64,000 bases of DNA from Sporolituus thermophilus DSM 23256 (GTDB lineage Bacteria; Bacillota; Negativicutes; Sporomusales; Thermosinaceae). Both the position numbers and the translations under genes were made by a program. Under the pieces are notes generated by a model. The model searched no databases, was not told the DNA's origin, and worked only from the letters and a program-made list of their open reading frames with translations. The stretch's first letter is position 1; each line of letters begins with the position of its first letter. Below, piece by piece: positions 25,274 to 33,040 of the stretch. The stretch is taken from the NCBI RefSeq assembly GCF_900102435.1, contig NZ_FNBU01000007.1, positions 52,188 through 116,187 of the forward strand, written 5' to 3'.

Positions 25274-26956
25274 TTAAAGCCTAATTACCGGCCTAACCCC
25301 AAACTGCGGCCCCGTTTCGCCCTTGACCGCCACTGTATGTTTAAGCCAGTTAGTGTCGTCCTGGCGCGGAAAATCACTCCGGAAATGGTGGCCCCGCGAT
25401 TCTTCCCGCATAAGCGCGCTGCCGGCGACAAGTCTGGCAATTTCGCACATATTCGCGAGTTGGAGCACATCCATAAGAGCCTGGTTATAAACCGCCATGG
25501 CCGGCACGCGCACCTGGGCCAAGGCATCCTCCACTTCGGCCGTGACCGCCAGCAGTTGCTTTAGCCCGGCTGCCTCCCGGCTGACGCCGGCATACTGCTG
25601 GACCGCGCGGCGCAACCTATCCCGCAAGGCCGCTATCCGGGGCTCCTGCGGCCCCCCAGCCCCAATGCGGCCGGTCACCCGCGCCGCCTCCGCTTCGAGC
25701 GAGGCGGGGTCGGGGTTTACGTGTTCAACCATTGCCGCCCAGGCATGGGCCGCCTCACCCGCTTTCGCGCCGAACACCTGGGTCGCCGCAAGCCCGCTGC
25801 CAGCCAGGCGGTTCGCGCCGTCAAAATTGCCGGCGCACTCGGGGGTGGCGTAGAGACCGGCAATGGTGGTGCGGCACTGCTCGTCGATGAAAATGCCGCC
25901 CATCAGATAATGAGCGCCAGGCGCCACTTCCACCTTAGCCGTCGCCGGGTCAACGCCATGGGCTCGGATATACTGGTACTGGGCAGTGCTAAGTCGTTTG
26001 CGGACAGCTTCTTCCCCTTGCGGTGAGTCGCCGACATACCACAGTAGTCCGCCCCGCGCCGTGCCCCGTCCCTCGCGAATGGTCCGGGCCATCAGGCGCA
26101 TCGCCTCGTCCCGCACAGGCAGGGGCTTGGGCAGGACGGCCTTGCCTTCCTTATCGTAAACATTCCCGTCTAAGATGGCAGGATCAAGAAACTCGTAGTG
26201 AACAAAAGCGCCTTGCAGCGAGGGCGGCCAAACAATGACCGACGGATAAAACAGCACCATCTCCATATCTACCAGTTCGGCTCCGGCCCGATAGGCGTAA
26301 ATTATGCCGTCGCCCGTGGCATCGGTCGGACAGTCGTTGACTTCCCACAGCCACTGACAGCCGCCGGTCGCCATAACAATTGCTTTCGCCCTCAGCAGCG
26401 TGAATTCGCCGGTGCGCAGGTCCATTCCGACCGCGCCGGCTACGGCCGGCTGCCCGCCGCTTGCTTTAATCAGTCCGGTTACATAAAAATCATCCCGGAG
26501 GTCTATGTGCGGATGGTTGCGGCAGGCCCGAGCCAAGGCGCCCGCCAAGCCGACGCCGCCGCCCCGGAAAAAGATATTGCGCGGCCGAGACTGGCCGGGG
26601 AATTGGCCGATGGCGAAATTTCCCGCTTCGTCTCGCACAATCCGGGCGCCGAAGCGTTCGGCGTCCAAAGCCCTGGCACAGGCATCCTCCGCCAAAACCT
26701 TGATAAGATTTTGGTCCCCTAACTCATAGCCGAACTTAACCGTATCCTGAAAAAATAACTCAGGACTGTCATCAGGATGGAACGGCGCCTGCATACCGCC
26801 GGCCGCCGTCAGGGTAATCCCCGACCTGGCCGCCGGCCCTTTATTGACCAGCATCACCGCCGACCCTGCCTCGGCCGCCGCCAAGGCGGCCCGCAGCCCG
26901 GCGCCGCCGCCGCCAATGACCAGGACTTCGGTCATCACTTGTTTGCTAACTTTCAT
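25274..26956 (-). CDS. Fumarate reductase/succinate dehydrogenase-like flavoprotein
   Basis: 560 residues. FAD-binding 'VLVIGGGGAGLRAALAAAEAG', 'RSGITLTAAGGMQA' in place of the FAD-anchoring SHT motif (no histidine, so FAD is probably not covalent), 'IVMATGGCQW' and the capping and helical C-terminal domains are present. Catalytic-type Arg and His occur in 'HYLMGGIFIDEQCRT' and 'GANRLAGSGLA'. It is paired with a 2Fe-2S protein rather than a full SdhB and has no membrane anchor gene nearby. Soluble fumarate-type, aspartate-oxidase-type or another oxidation is possible. Confidence 0.85.
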   Translation of the reverse strand: MKVSKQVMTEVLVIGGGGAGLRAALAAAEAGSAVMLVNKGPAARSGITLTAAGGMQAPFHPDDSPELFFQDTVKFGYELGDQNLIKVLAEDACARALDAERFGARIVRDEAGNFAIGQFPGQSRPRNIFFRGGGVGLAGALARACRNHPHIDLRDDFYVTGLIKASGGQPAVAGAVGMDLRTGEFTLLRAKAIVMATGGCQWLWEVNDCPTDATGDGIIYAYRAGAELVDMEMVLFYPSVIVWPPSLQGAFVHYEFLDPAILDGNVYDKEGKAVLPKPLPVRDEAMRLMARTIREGRGTARGGLLWYVGDSPQGEEAVRKRLSTAQYQYIRAHGVDPATAKVEVAPGAHYLMGGIFIDEQCRTTIAGLYATPECAGNFDGANRLAGSGLAATQVFGAKAGEAAHAWAAMVEHVNPDPASLEAEAARVTGRIGAGGPQEPRIAALRDRLRRAVQQYAGVSREAAGLKQLLAVTAEVEDALAQVRVPAMAVYNQALMDVLQLANMCEIARLVAGSALMREESRGHHFRSDFPRQDDTNWLKHTVAVKGETGPQFGVRPVIRL

Positions 26957-27324
26957 TGCCGTCCCTCCTCTGCCTTGTCTTGCCCCGCCGGCAACGGCTG
27001 CGTGAAATCGACCACTACATCCCGCAAAAGCTTAAACTGGGAATGGGGCTCGATGACCACCGTTTCGCCCGGCCGCACCAGCGTCGTACAGCCGAACACG
27101 TCCTTGCCGTTTACCCGGACCAGGCAGGAGCCGCATTTTCCTTTAAAACAGGTTGACGTCCGGCAGGCAAAGGTCGGATCCAGGTCGTGAATTTTTGCAA
27201 GCAGTGCCATAACAGACAAAGGCTCGCTGCTTTCAACCGTGTATTCTTCCAGCCGCCCTGCAGTATCGCTGGCGGGATTAAAGCGGAACACTTTTGCCAA
27301 AATCTTTCCATTGTACGCACTCAA
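26953..27324 (-). CDS. Short 2Fe-2S protein (N-terminal half of an SdhB/FrdB)
   Basis: 123 residues. Begins like FrdB ('AKVFRFNPASD') and carries the plant-type cluster in 'CRTSTCFKGKCGSC' plus a distal Cys in 'VFGCTTLV'. The second domain of FrdB with its 3Fe-4S and 4Fe-4S clusters is wholly absent, and the gene ends cleanly with an ATGA overlap into the flavoprotein. So this looks like a true stand-alone form, giving a simple NAD(P)H-or ferredoxin-independent electron relay whose partner is not known. Confidence 0.85.
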   Translation of the reverse strand: MSAYNGKILAKVFRFNPASDTAGRLEEYTVESSEPLSVMALLAKIHDLDPTFACRTSTCFKGKCGSCLVRVNGKDVFGCTTLVRPGETVVIEPHSQFKLLRDVVVDFTQPLPAGQDKAEEGRQ

Positions 27325-27589
27325 TCCTCATCCCTCCCTGTTATTGGAGCTAGCCAGTGTTTCGGCAGCCAGCGCGATATTTCCTGCCAAAATAATCCAT
27401 TTTGGACTTAATCCCTTAATTATTCTTTCTCTCGCTTCGCTCAGCCACCAGAATTAGTAGCTAAATAGCTTCAGCACCTTTTACGCACGTTAAAGTACCT
27501 TACGACCGGTATTTTTGCACCTATCCTTTTTAGAAAAATATACAAAATCAAGCAAAACAGTCAAATAAGGCCGTATTTTAATAATATCC
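27325..27589. other. Intergenic region between divergent flavoprotein operon and gap
   Basis: About 265 nt without a recognisable gene. It must hold the minus-strand promoter for the 2Fe-2S/flavoprotein pair; no convincing -35/-10 pair was identified. Confidence 0.4.
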
Positions 27590-27631
27590 AAGGGAATTTA
27601 TGGTTGTTATTCCCTTGAAATATGCTATACT
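27590..27631 (+). promoter_or_regulatory. gap promoter with overlapping inverted repeat operator
   Basis: TTGTTA (27604-27609), 16-nt spacer and TATACT (27626-27631). A perfect inverted repeat AAGGGAAT-N11-ATTCCCTT (27590-27616) covers the -35 box, which suggests a repressor site. Confidence 0.6.
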
Positions 27632-27698
27632 AATTACGTATTGTTCATCATATTTCTGCATTTCTTCTTTTAGCACTATTGTCAGAGGGGGAAGAACT

Positions 27699-28748
27699 AT
27701 GCCAATAAGGATAGGGATTAACGGGTTTGGTCGCATAGGGCGAATGTGTCTAAGAGCGGCGCTACGCAACGAAGACGTGGAAGTTGTCGCGATTAACAGC
27801 ACGTCCAGCCCCCAAGCGTCGGCTCACCTGTTAAAATATGACTCGGTCCACGGCAAGCTTACTAACACGGTTGAGGCTACCGACAGCGAAATCGTGATTG
27901 ACGGCCGCCCAATCAGGGTAATATCTGACCGCAACCCCGCCAACTTGCCGTGGGGCAAGCTGGGCGTCGACATCGTCATCGAAGCCACCGGCAAATTTAA
28001 TTCCGGCAAAGACTGTGAAATCCATCTTGAAAACGGAGCAAAAAAGGTCATCATCACCGCACCGGCCAAAGACAATGCCCCCACGTTTGTCATGGGGGTT
28101 AACCAAGCATCGTACCTTCCCGAAGTTCATCACATTGTGTCCAACGCGTCCTGCACTACCAATTGTTTAGCGCCAATCGTCAAAGTAATTCACGATAACT
28201 TTGGGATTGTCACTGGTATTATGTCAACTGTTCACGCCTTTACTACTGACCAGCGCAGCCTGGACAACAGCCACAAAGATCTTCGCCGCGCCAGAAGCTG
28301 CGTCCAATCAATCGTTCCGACGACAACCGGCGCCGCCAAAGCCATCGGCCTTGTTATCCCTGAGTTGAAAGGCAAGCTGAACGGGATTGCAATCCGTGTT
28401 CCGGTCCCGAATGTGTCGCTAACCGACTTAGTAGTCGAACTCAGTCGCGATGTTACGGTGGAAGATATCAATAATGCGCTGCGCAGCGCGGCCAACGGCC
28501 CGATGAAAGGCATCATCGAGTATTGCGACGAACCGCTTGTCTCCGCTGACTTCCTCGGTAACAGCCATTCGGCGATTGTCGATGCGCTTTCCACCATGAT
28601 TGTCGGCCACCGGACCGCCAAAATTTTAGCCTGGTACGACAACGAATGGGGCTATTCCTGCCGGGTAATTGATCTGGCCCGTTACATTGGACAAAGACTG
28701 GCGCAGGCAGAAAACCAACCGGCTAGACTAAAAGCAGTAGGCTATTAG
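27699..28748 (+). CDS. gap: Type I glyceraldehyde-3-phosphate dehydrogenase, GapB-like
   Basis: 349 residues. NAD(P) motif 'GINGFGRIGRM', catalytic 'SNASCTTNCLAP' and substrate-binding 'TTTGAAKAIGLV' are intact. After strand 2 the sequence is 'INSTSSPQASAHLLKYDSVHG': the Asp that selects NAD in GapA is replaced by Ser/Thr, as in NADP-using GapB of Bacillus, so a gluconeogenic role is likely. The gene stands alone, without pgk or tpi. ATG 27699 follows AGAGGGGGAAGAACT; the longer upstream frame is non-coding leader. Confidence 0.93.
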   Translation: MPIRIGINGFGRIGRMCLRAALRNEDVEVVAINSTSSPQASAHLLKYDSVHGKLTNTVEATDSEIVIDGRPIRVISDRNPANLPWGKLGVDIVIEATGKFNSGKDCEIHLENGAKKVIITAPAKDNAPTFVMGVNQASYLPEVHHIVSNASCTTNCLAPIVKVIHDNFGIVTGIMSTVHAFTTDQRSLDNSHKDLRRARSCVQSIVPTTTGAAKAIGLVIPELKGKLNGIAIRVPVPNVSLTDLVVELSRDVTVEDINNALRSAANGPMKGIIEYCDEPLVSADFLGNSHSAIVDALSTMIVGHRTAKILAWYDNEWGYSCRVIDLARYIGQRLAQAENQPARLKAVGY

Positions 28749-28776
28749 AAACTCTTCGGCGCGACGGGTAAGTAAA

Positions 28777-28821
28777 AAAAGCTGCCAGCTCCGGCCCTTC
28801 GGCCGGGCTGGCAGCTTTTAT
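28777..28821 (+). terminator. Terminator after gap
   Basis: AAAGCTGCCAGC ... GCTGGCAGCTTTT hairpin with a GGCC/GGCC top and TTCG-type loop. A seven-T run on the minus side makes it usable in both directions. Confidence 0.85.
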
Positions 28822-28914
28822 GCCATGCGATTACATCTGGCCACCCTGCAGCCCGCGCGGCAGCTGCAGAAAGCAGATTAAAGCGCCCTAGCTATAAAAG
28901 CTAGGCGACGGCGT

Positions 28915-29928
28915 TTAAAACATGGCAATAACTTTCAGGTATTTTTCCGGACGGGCGGCAATATCTTCCACCAGGGCCGGGACAGCCGCCATCGGGATGG
29001 TCTTGGTCACCAGGGCTCCTACGTTAACTTTTTGTTCAGCGATCAGCCGTAAACTTTCAGGGAACATGTTCACACTGTTGCGCGAGCCAACAACGTTTAG
29101 TTCCTTTTTGGTAAACAACGCCGTGGGCAGCGATATTTCGCTTTTCGGCCATCCAACCAGCGATATCCGGCCAGCATAGGCAACATAGTCAATACTGTTG
29201 CGGATAGCCCGGGCATCGCCCGACGCCTCGATTACCGCTTCACCCATCCGGCCATTGGTAATTGCCTTAATTTCCTGGACGGCATCCTGAACAACCGGAT
29301 TTATGACATAGTTTATCCCCAGTTTTCCGGCAAGTTCCAATCTTGCGGCCACCGGATCGACGACGACCGGAACGGCCCCCAGCGTTAGTGCATACTGCGC
29401 TGCTAAAAGACCAATCGGCCCTGCGCCGGTAATCACCACATGTTCGCCGGCCTTTACTTGCGCCCGCTTAACCGCCTGCATGGCAATGACCAGCGGCTCG
29501 ACCATTGGCATAATTTCCCAGGGAATATTATCTGGCGCTTTGTGGACTAAGTGTCGCGGGTGAGAAAAATATTCGGCCATGCCGCCTTCGATATGCACGC
29601 CTAGCACGGTCAGGTTTTCACAGCAGTTGGTACGGCCAAGCGAGCACGGATAGCACTTACCGCAATAAACATACGGTTCCAGCACGATGCGATCGCCTAC
29701 GGCAAACATTGTTTCGTCAGCCGCTACCTCTACGATTTCGCCGGCAATTTCATGGCCAATAATCCGGGGGTAGGTAACAAGCGGGTTTGTGCCCCGGTAG
29801 GCGCCGATGTCCGAACCGCATATTCCAGCGCTGCGGACCTTGATTAACACGTGGTCGTTTGCGCGTTCAGGCCGGTTAGTTTCTTCAATTCGTATATCAC
29901 CGGGAGCTCTTAAGCAAACAACTTTCAT
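28915..29928 (-). CDS. Zinc-dependent medium-chain dehydrogenase (polyol/sugar-acid type)
   Basis: 337 residues. Catalytic zinc site 'AGICGSDIGAYRG' and 'GHEIAGEIVEV'; structural zinc cysteines in 'CGKCYPCSLGRTNCC'; Rossmann motif 'VVITGAGPIGLLAAQYA'. Resembles L-galactonate/L-idonate and sorbitol dehydrogenases. It follows the TRAP permease in the same direction (67 nt), so the transported acid sugar or polyol is the likely substrate. ATG 29928. Confidence 0.87.
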   Translation of the reverse strand: MKVVCLRAPGDIRIEETNRPERANDHVLIKVRSAGICGSDIGAYRGTNPLVTYPRIIGHEIAGEIVEVAADETMFAVGDRIVLEPYVYCGKCYPCSLGRTNCCENLTVLGVHIEGGMAEYFSHPRHLVHKAPDNIPWEIMPMVEPLVIAMQAVKRAQVKAGEHVVITGAGPIGLLAAQYALTLGAVPVVVDPVAARLELAGKLGINYVINPVVQDAVQEIKAITNGRMGEAVIEASGDARAIRNSIDYVAYAGRISLVGWPKSEISLPTALFTKKELNVVGSRNSVNMFPESLRLIAEQKVNVGALVTKTIPMAAVPALVEDIAARPEKYLKVIAMF

Positions 29929-29995
29929 TCACGTACACGCTCCTTCCTAGGCCTATATATGATTACGCCAGTTACTTACTCTGATAATCAATTTT

Positions 29996-31276
29996 CTATT
30001 TAACCAAATCAGCTAAAACTAAAGATAAGGGCGGATAATAGGTAGTTACTGCCAAAGTAACCAGCAGCGCGACATAGAAAGGAATGATTTCTTTTAGATA
30101 CTCATCCATTTTTACCCCGGTTAATGTGCATGTTAGGAACATTGTCGTACCAAAGGGCGGGGTAATTGCCCCAATTGACAAATTAAATATCATTGTAATA
30201 CCGAAATGGACAGGATCAATGCCTAGGGCATGCACGGTGGGCATTAATAATGGGGTGAGGACAATAATTGCCGCGTTACCGTCCAAGAACATGCCGACAA
30301 CCAAAAGAAAAATGTTGACAATAAGGAGAAATACTTCCGGACTGGTAGTAATGTCCGTCAACATGACGGTAACACGTTCGGCAATGCCTTCCCAGGTGAG
30401 AATCCAGGCGAAACCGGCGGAAGCCATCAAGATTAACATGATAGCGCCGTTTGAGCGCGCTGATTCTAGGAGCGCCGCTTTAATATCGGACCATTTGGTT
30501 TCCCGGTACGCTAATCCGACTAACAGCGAATAGATAACTGTTACTGCCCCTGCCTCAGTAGGCGTAAAAATCCCGTAGCGAATACCACCTAAAATAATGA
30601 CCATCAACATTAGGCCCCAAAAGGCTTCTTTGGTAGCCAGAAAAACCTCTTTAACCGTCGGCGCTTTGGTCCTGGTCGGCTTATAGCCCCGGCGTCGGGC
30701 AACAAAATCTACCGCAACCATTAATAAAAGCGTAAGTAAAATTCCCGGGCCTATGCCGCCCAAAAACAATTTGCCGATTGATGTATCGGAAACAAATCCA
30801 TAAATGATGAGGCCAATACCAGGCGGAAGGATCGGCCCCAGCAGCGCCGATGCCGATGTCAATGCAGCGGCAAACGGCTTACTGTAACCGTTGCGCACCA
30901 TCTCAGGCACTAATACTTTACAAATCATCGCGGCGTCTGCTAAACCGGCGCCGGAGGGTCCGCCAATCAGTGCCCCCAGTACAACATTGGTCTGGGCCAA
31001 TCCGCCCCGTAAATGGCCTGATAAAACATCGGAAAGCTTGAGCAAGCGCTGAGTAATACCGGTATAATTTAAAATTGAGCCCAGCATCATAAAAAAAGGT
31101 ATAGCCAGTAGCGGTACATTATCGGCGCCGCCTATCATACGTTGAATAACCATAACCGGTGATAAGTTATTAGCCATAAAAAAATAAATAAATGTTGCCA
31201 GTGTGATAGCGAAAGCCACTGGTACATTAATCCCGAAAAGGGCTAGCATGACAAGTGATGCTGCTAAAACCTCCAT
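29996..31276 (-). CDS. dctM: TRAP transporter large permease
   Basis: 426 residues, about 12 TM helices, DctM family. Signature segments 'LLAIPFFMMLGSILNYTGI', 'GGPSGAGLADAAMICKVLVPEM' and 'ITPPFGTTMFL' are present. Drives sodium-coupled uptake of organic acids together with DctQ and DctP. It is 6 nt from dctQ. Confidence 0.93.
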   Translation of the reverse strand: MEVLAASLVMLALFGINVPVAFAITLATFIYFFMANNLSPVMVIQRMIGGADNVPLLAIPFFMMLGSILNYTGITQRLLKLSDVLSGHLRGGLAQTNVVLGALIGGPSGAGLADAAMICKVLVPEMVRNGYSKPFAAALTSASALLGPILPPGIGLIIYGFVSDTSIGKLFLGGIGPGILLTLLLMVAVDFVARRRGYKPTRTKAPTVKEVFLATKEAFWGLMLMVIILGGIRYGIFTPTEAGAVTVIYSLLVGLAYRETKWSDIKAALLESARSNGAIMLILMASAGFAWILTWEGIAERVTVMLTDITTSPEVFLLIVNIFLLVVGMFLDGNAAIIVLTPLLMPTVHALGIDPVHFGITMIFNLSIGAITPPFGTTMFLTCTLTGVKMDEYLKEIIPFYVALLVTLAVTTYYPPLSLVLADLVK

Positions 31277-31282
31277 ATTTCG

Positions 31283-31774
31283 CTACTCCTCTATGTTACA
31301 GTTTTCTCTCTTACCGGTAAGGTCCAACCAGAAAAGCCGGATATAATACAACAACATAAATGCGCTTCCAACCGGAACAGCAAGGTCTACATACGTATAT
31401 GGTATTCCAAGCATCGGCGTTAATTTTTGGCTTGCCGATAACGCTAACTTAGTGCCGTACCATATCATCAACAACAACGTTGCAATTACACAGACATCTA
31501 CTAACAAGTTTAAAACCCATTTTGCCCTGGAAGGCAGTTTTCTTGCCAATACGTCAATACTACAGTGGCCTTCAGCTTTTATAACCGACGCAGCGCCTAG
31601 CATGGTCAGCCAAACAAAGGTAAAAATAGTTACCTCCTCTACCCACCCCCAGGGTTTACCTACTACATAGCGCATAAATACATTGGCACAGGCTAGTAGG
31701 ATAATGAACGCCATGAACAGCATCCCAAGAATATCATCCAAGTTTTTAATCATTCTCCAGATTATACGCCCCAT
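31283..31774 (-). CDS. dctQ: TRAP transporter small permease
   Basis: 163 residues with four TM helices; DctQ hallmark 'KPWGWVEEVTIFTFVWLTMLGAASVIKAEGHCSIDVL'. Forms the membrane complex with DctM. Start follows a GGACGTGATACG leader with a modest ribosome site. Confidence 0.9.
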   Translation of the reverse strand: MGRIIWRMIKNLDDILGMLFMAFIILLACANVFMRYVVGKPWGWVEEVTIFTFVWLTMLGAASVIKAEGHCSIDVLARKLPSRAKWVLNLLVDVCVIATLLLMIWYGTKLALSASQKLTPMLGIPYTYVDLAVPVGSAFMLLYYIRLFWLDLTGKRENCNIEE

Positions 31775-31833
31775 CGTATCACGTCCTTTAGTAATCCGGC
31801 CCCGGTCGTATAACCGAGGCCGGGTTATATCGG

Positions 31834-32850
31834 TTATTTGCTGTTAATAATAGCCATTACTTTATCCATTACTTCAGGCGGAAACTCTTTGCTAAATCTC
31901 TTGGGGAAGTCTTTCATCCGCTCTTTAAAGGCCGCACGGTCTACCTCAACTACCTGCACGCCGGCTGCTTTCATCTTTTCGAGCGCTTCTTTATCAGCCT
32001 TTTCGTTTTCTTTCTCAAGGAAACGTCCCGCTTCTTCACCAGTTTCCTTCAGCATTTTAACGATATCAGGAGGTAGTGTGTCGATGAACTTTTTACCCGC
32101 GATCCAGGTGGAAAGATTAACTTGATGGCGCGTCAGCATCAAGTATTTTGCTCCTTCATGCATCTTGCCGCCATATAATACGGGAAGGGGGTTTTCCGCG
32201 CCGTTAATAACGCCTTGCATTAAAGCAGGGTAAGCTTCAGCGAGCGGCATCGGTGTTGCCACTGCGCCCATGGCGTTCATCATTTCCGTAGACAGGCGTA
32301 TGTTAGGTACCCGAATTTTTAAACCCTGAAGGTCTTCGGGCTTGGTAACCGGTTTTGTGGCAATCAAATGGCGATCGCCATATATCCATTTACTGTGAAC
32401 CACATACAGCCCCTTAGCTTCCAGTTTCTTGGACAATTCTTTAAAAAGATCGCTGTCAACCAACTTATATAACTGTTCTTTATTGTCAAAGATGTATGGC
32501 AGATAGGTAACGCCAAACTCGGGAACATAATCCATGAGAAAACCGCCGTCAGAGATAGTAATAACGTTTGAACCTATAGTCAGTTGCTCGGTAACGTCCT
32601 TTTGCGATCCTAATTGAGAACTTGGATAATATTGAAACTCAACCCGGCCGTTGCTTCTTTCCTTCATTAACCGGCCCCATTCGCGCACTGCTTTATCATT
32701 TGGTTCACCAACGTTATTACCATAGGCAATCTTAATAATGATTTTTTCATCTGCTTTCTTATCTGTAGTTTTCGCGCCGCCGCAGCCGACCAGCACCAGT
32801 GAAGTAATTACTATAACTGCCAGTAAACCAACAAACCATTTCCGCTTCAT
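31834..32850 (-). CDS. dctP: TRAP transporter solute-binding lipoprotein
   Basis: 338 residues. Lipobox 'SLVLVGCGG' and DctP fold with 'GRVEFQYYPSSQLGSQKDVTEQL', 'LKIRVPNIRLSTEMMNAMGA' (ligand Arg) and 'QGVINGAENP'. The start at 32850 keeps AGGAGG at 6 nt; an ATG at 32856 touches the site. First gene of the TRAP/dehydrogenase operon, downstream of a sigma-54 promoter. Confidence 0.92.
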   Translation of the reverse strand: MKRKWFVGLLAVIVITSLVLVGCGGAKTTDKKADEKIIIKIAYGNNVGEPNDKAVREWGRLMKERSNGRVEFQYYPSSQLGSQKDVTEQLTIGSNVITISDGGFLMDYVPEFGVTYLPYIFDNKEQLYKLVDSDLFKELSKKLEAKGLYVVHSKWIYGDRHLIATKPVTKPEDLQGLKIRVPNIRLSTEMMNAMGAVATPMPLAEAYPALMQGVINGAENPLPVLYGGKMHEGAKYLMLTRHQVNLSTWIAGKKFIDTLPPDIVKMLKETGEEAGRFLEKENEKADKEALEKMKAAGVQVVEVDRAAFKERMKDFPKRFSKEFPPEVMDKVMAIINSK

Positions 32851-32945
32851 ACCCATCCTCCTCAGAATATTTCTTAAATTCTAGACACACGCTAACAGCC
32901 AATTATCACCACCCATGAATAAATTAGTAAGCAAAACCAATAATA

Positions 32946-32961
32946 TGCAAAAATCATGCCA
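32946..32961 (-). promoter_or_regulatory. dctP: Sigma-54 (-24/-12) promoter of the TRAP operon
   Basis: Minus strand TGGCATGATTTTTGCA: matches consensus TGGCACG-N4-TTGCW at all but one base, with correct GG-to-GC spacing, 96 nt before the dctP start. The adjacent activator gene is of the sigma-54 type. Confidence 0.85.
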
Positions 32962-33001
32962 AGTCTCGGGACGTGATCTGTCCTGACCAAGACCTGGTTT
33001 T

Positions 33002-33040
33002 ATTTCAAAAATGAAATTAGCTCCATTTCATTATTGAAAT
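33002..33040. promoter_or_regulatory. Two tandem palindromes, probable enhancer (UAS) of the activator
   Basis: ATTTCA-N4-TGAAAT occurs twice, at 33002-33017 and 33025-33040, centres 23 bp (about two helical turns) apart and roughly 50-70 bp upstream of the sigma-54 promoter. The second copy lies over the stop codon of the activator gene and extends to a longer stem (AGCTCC...GGAGCT), so it may also act in termination. Confidence 0.65.
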
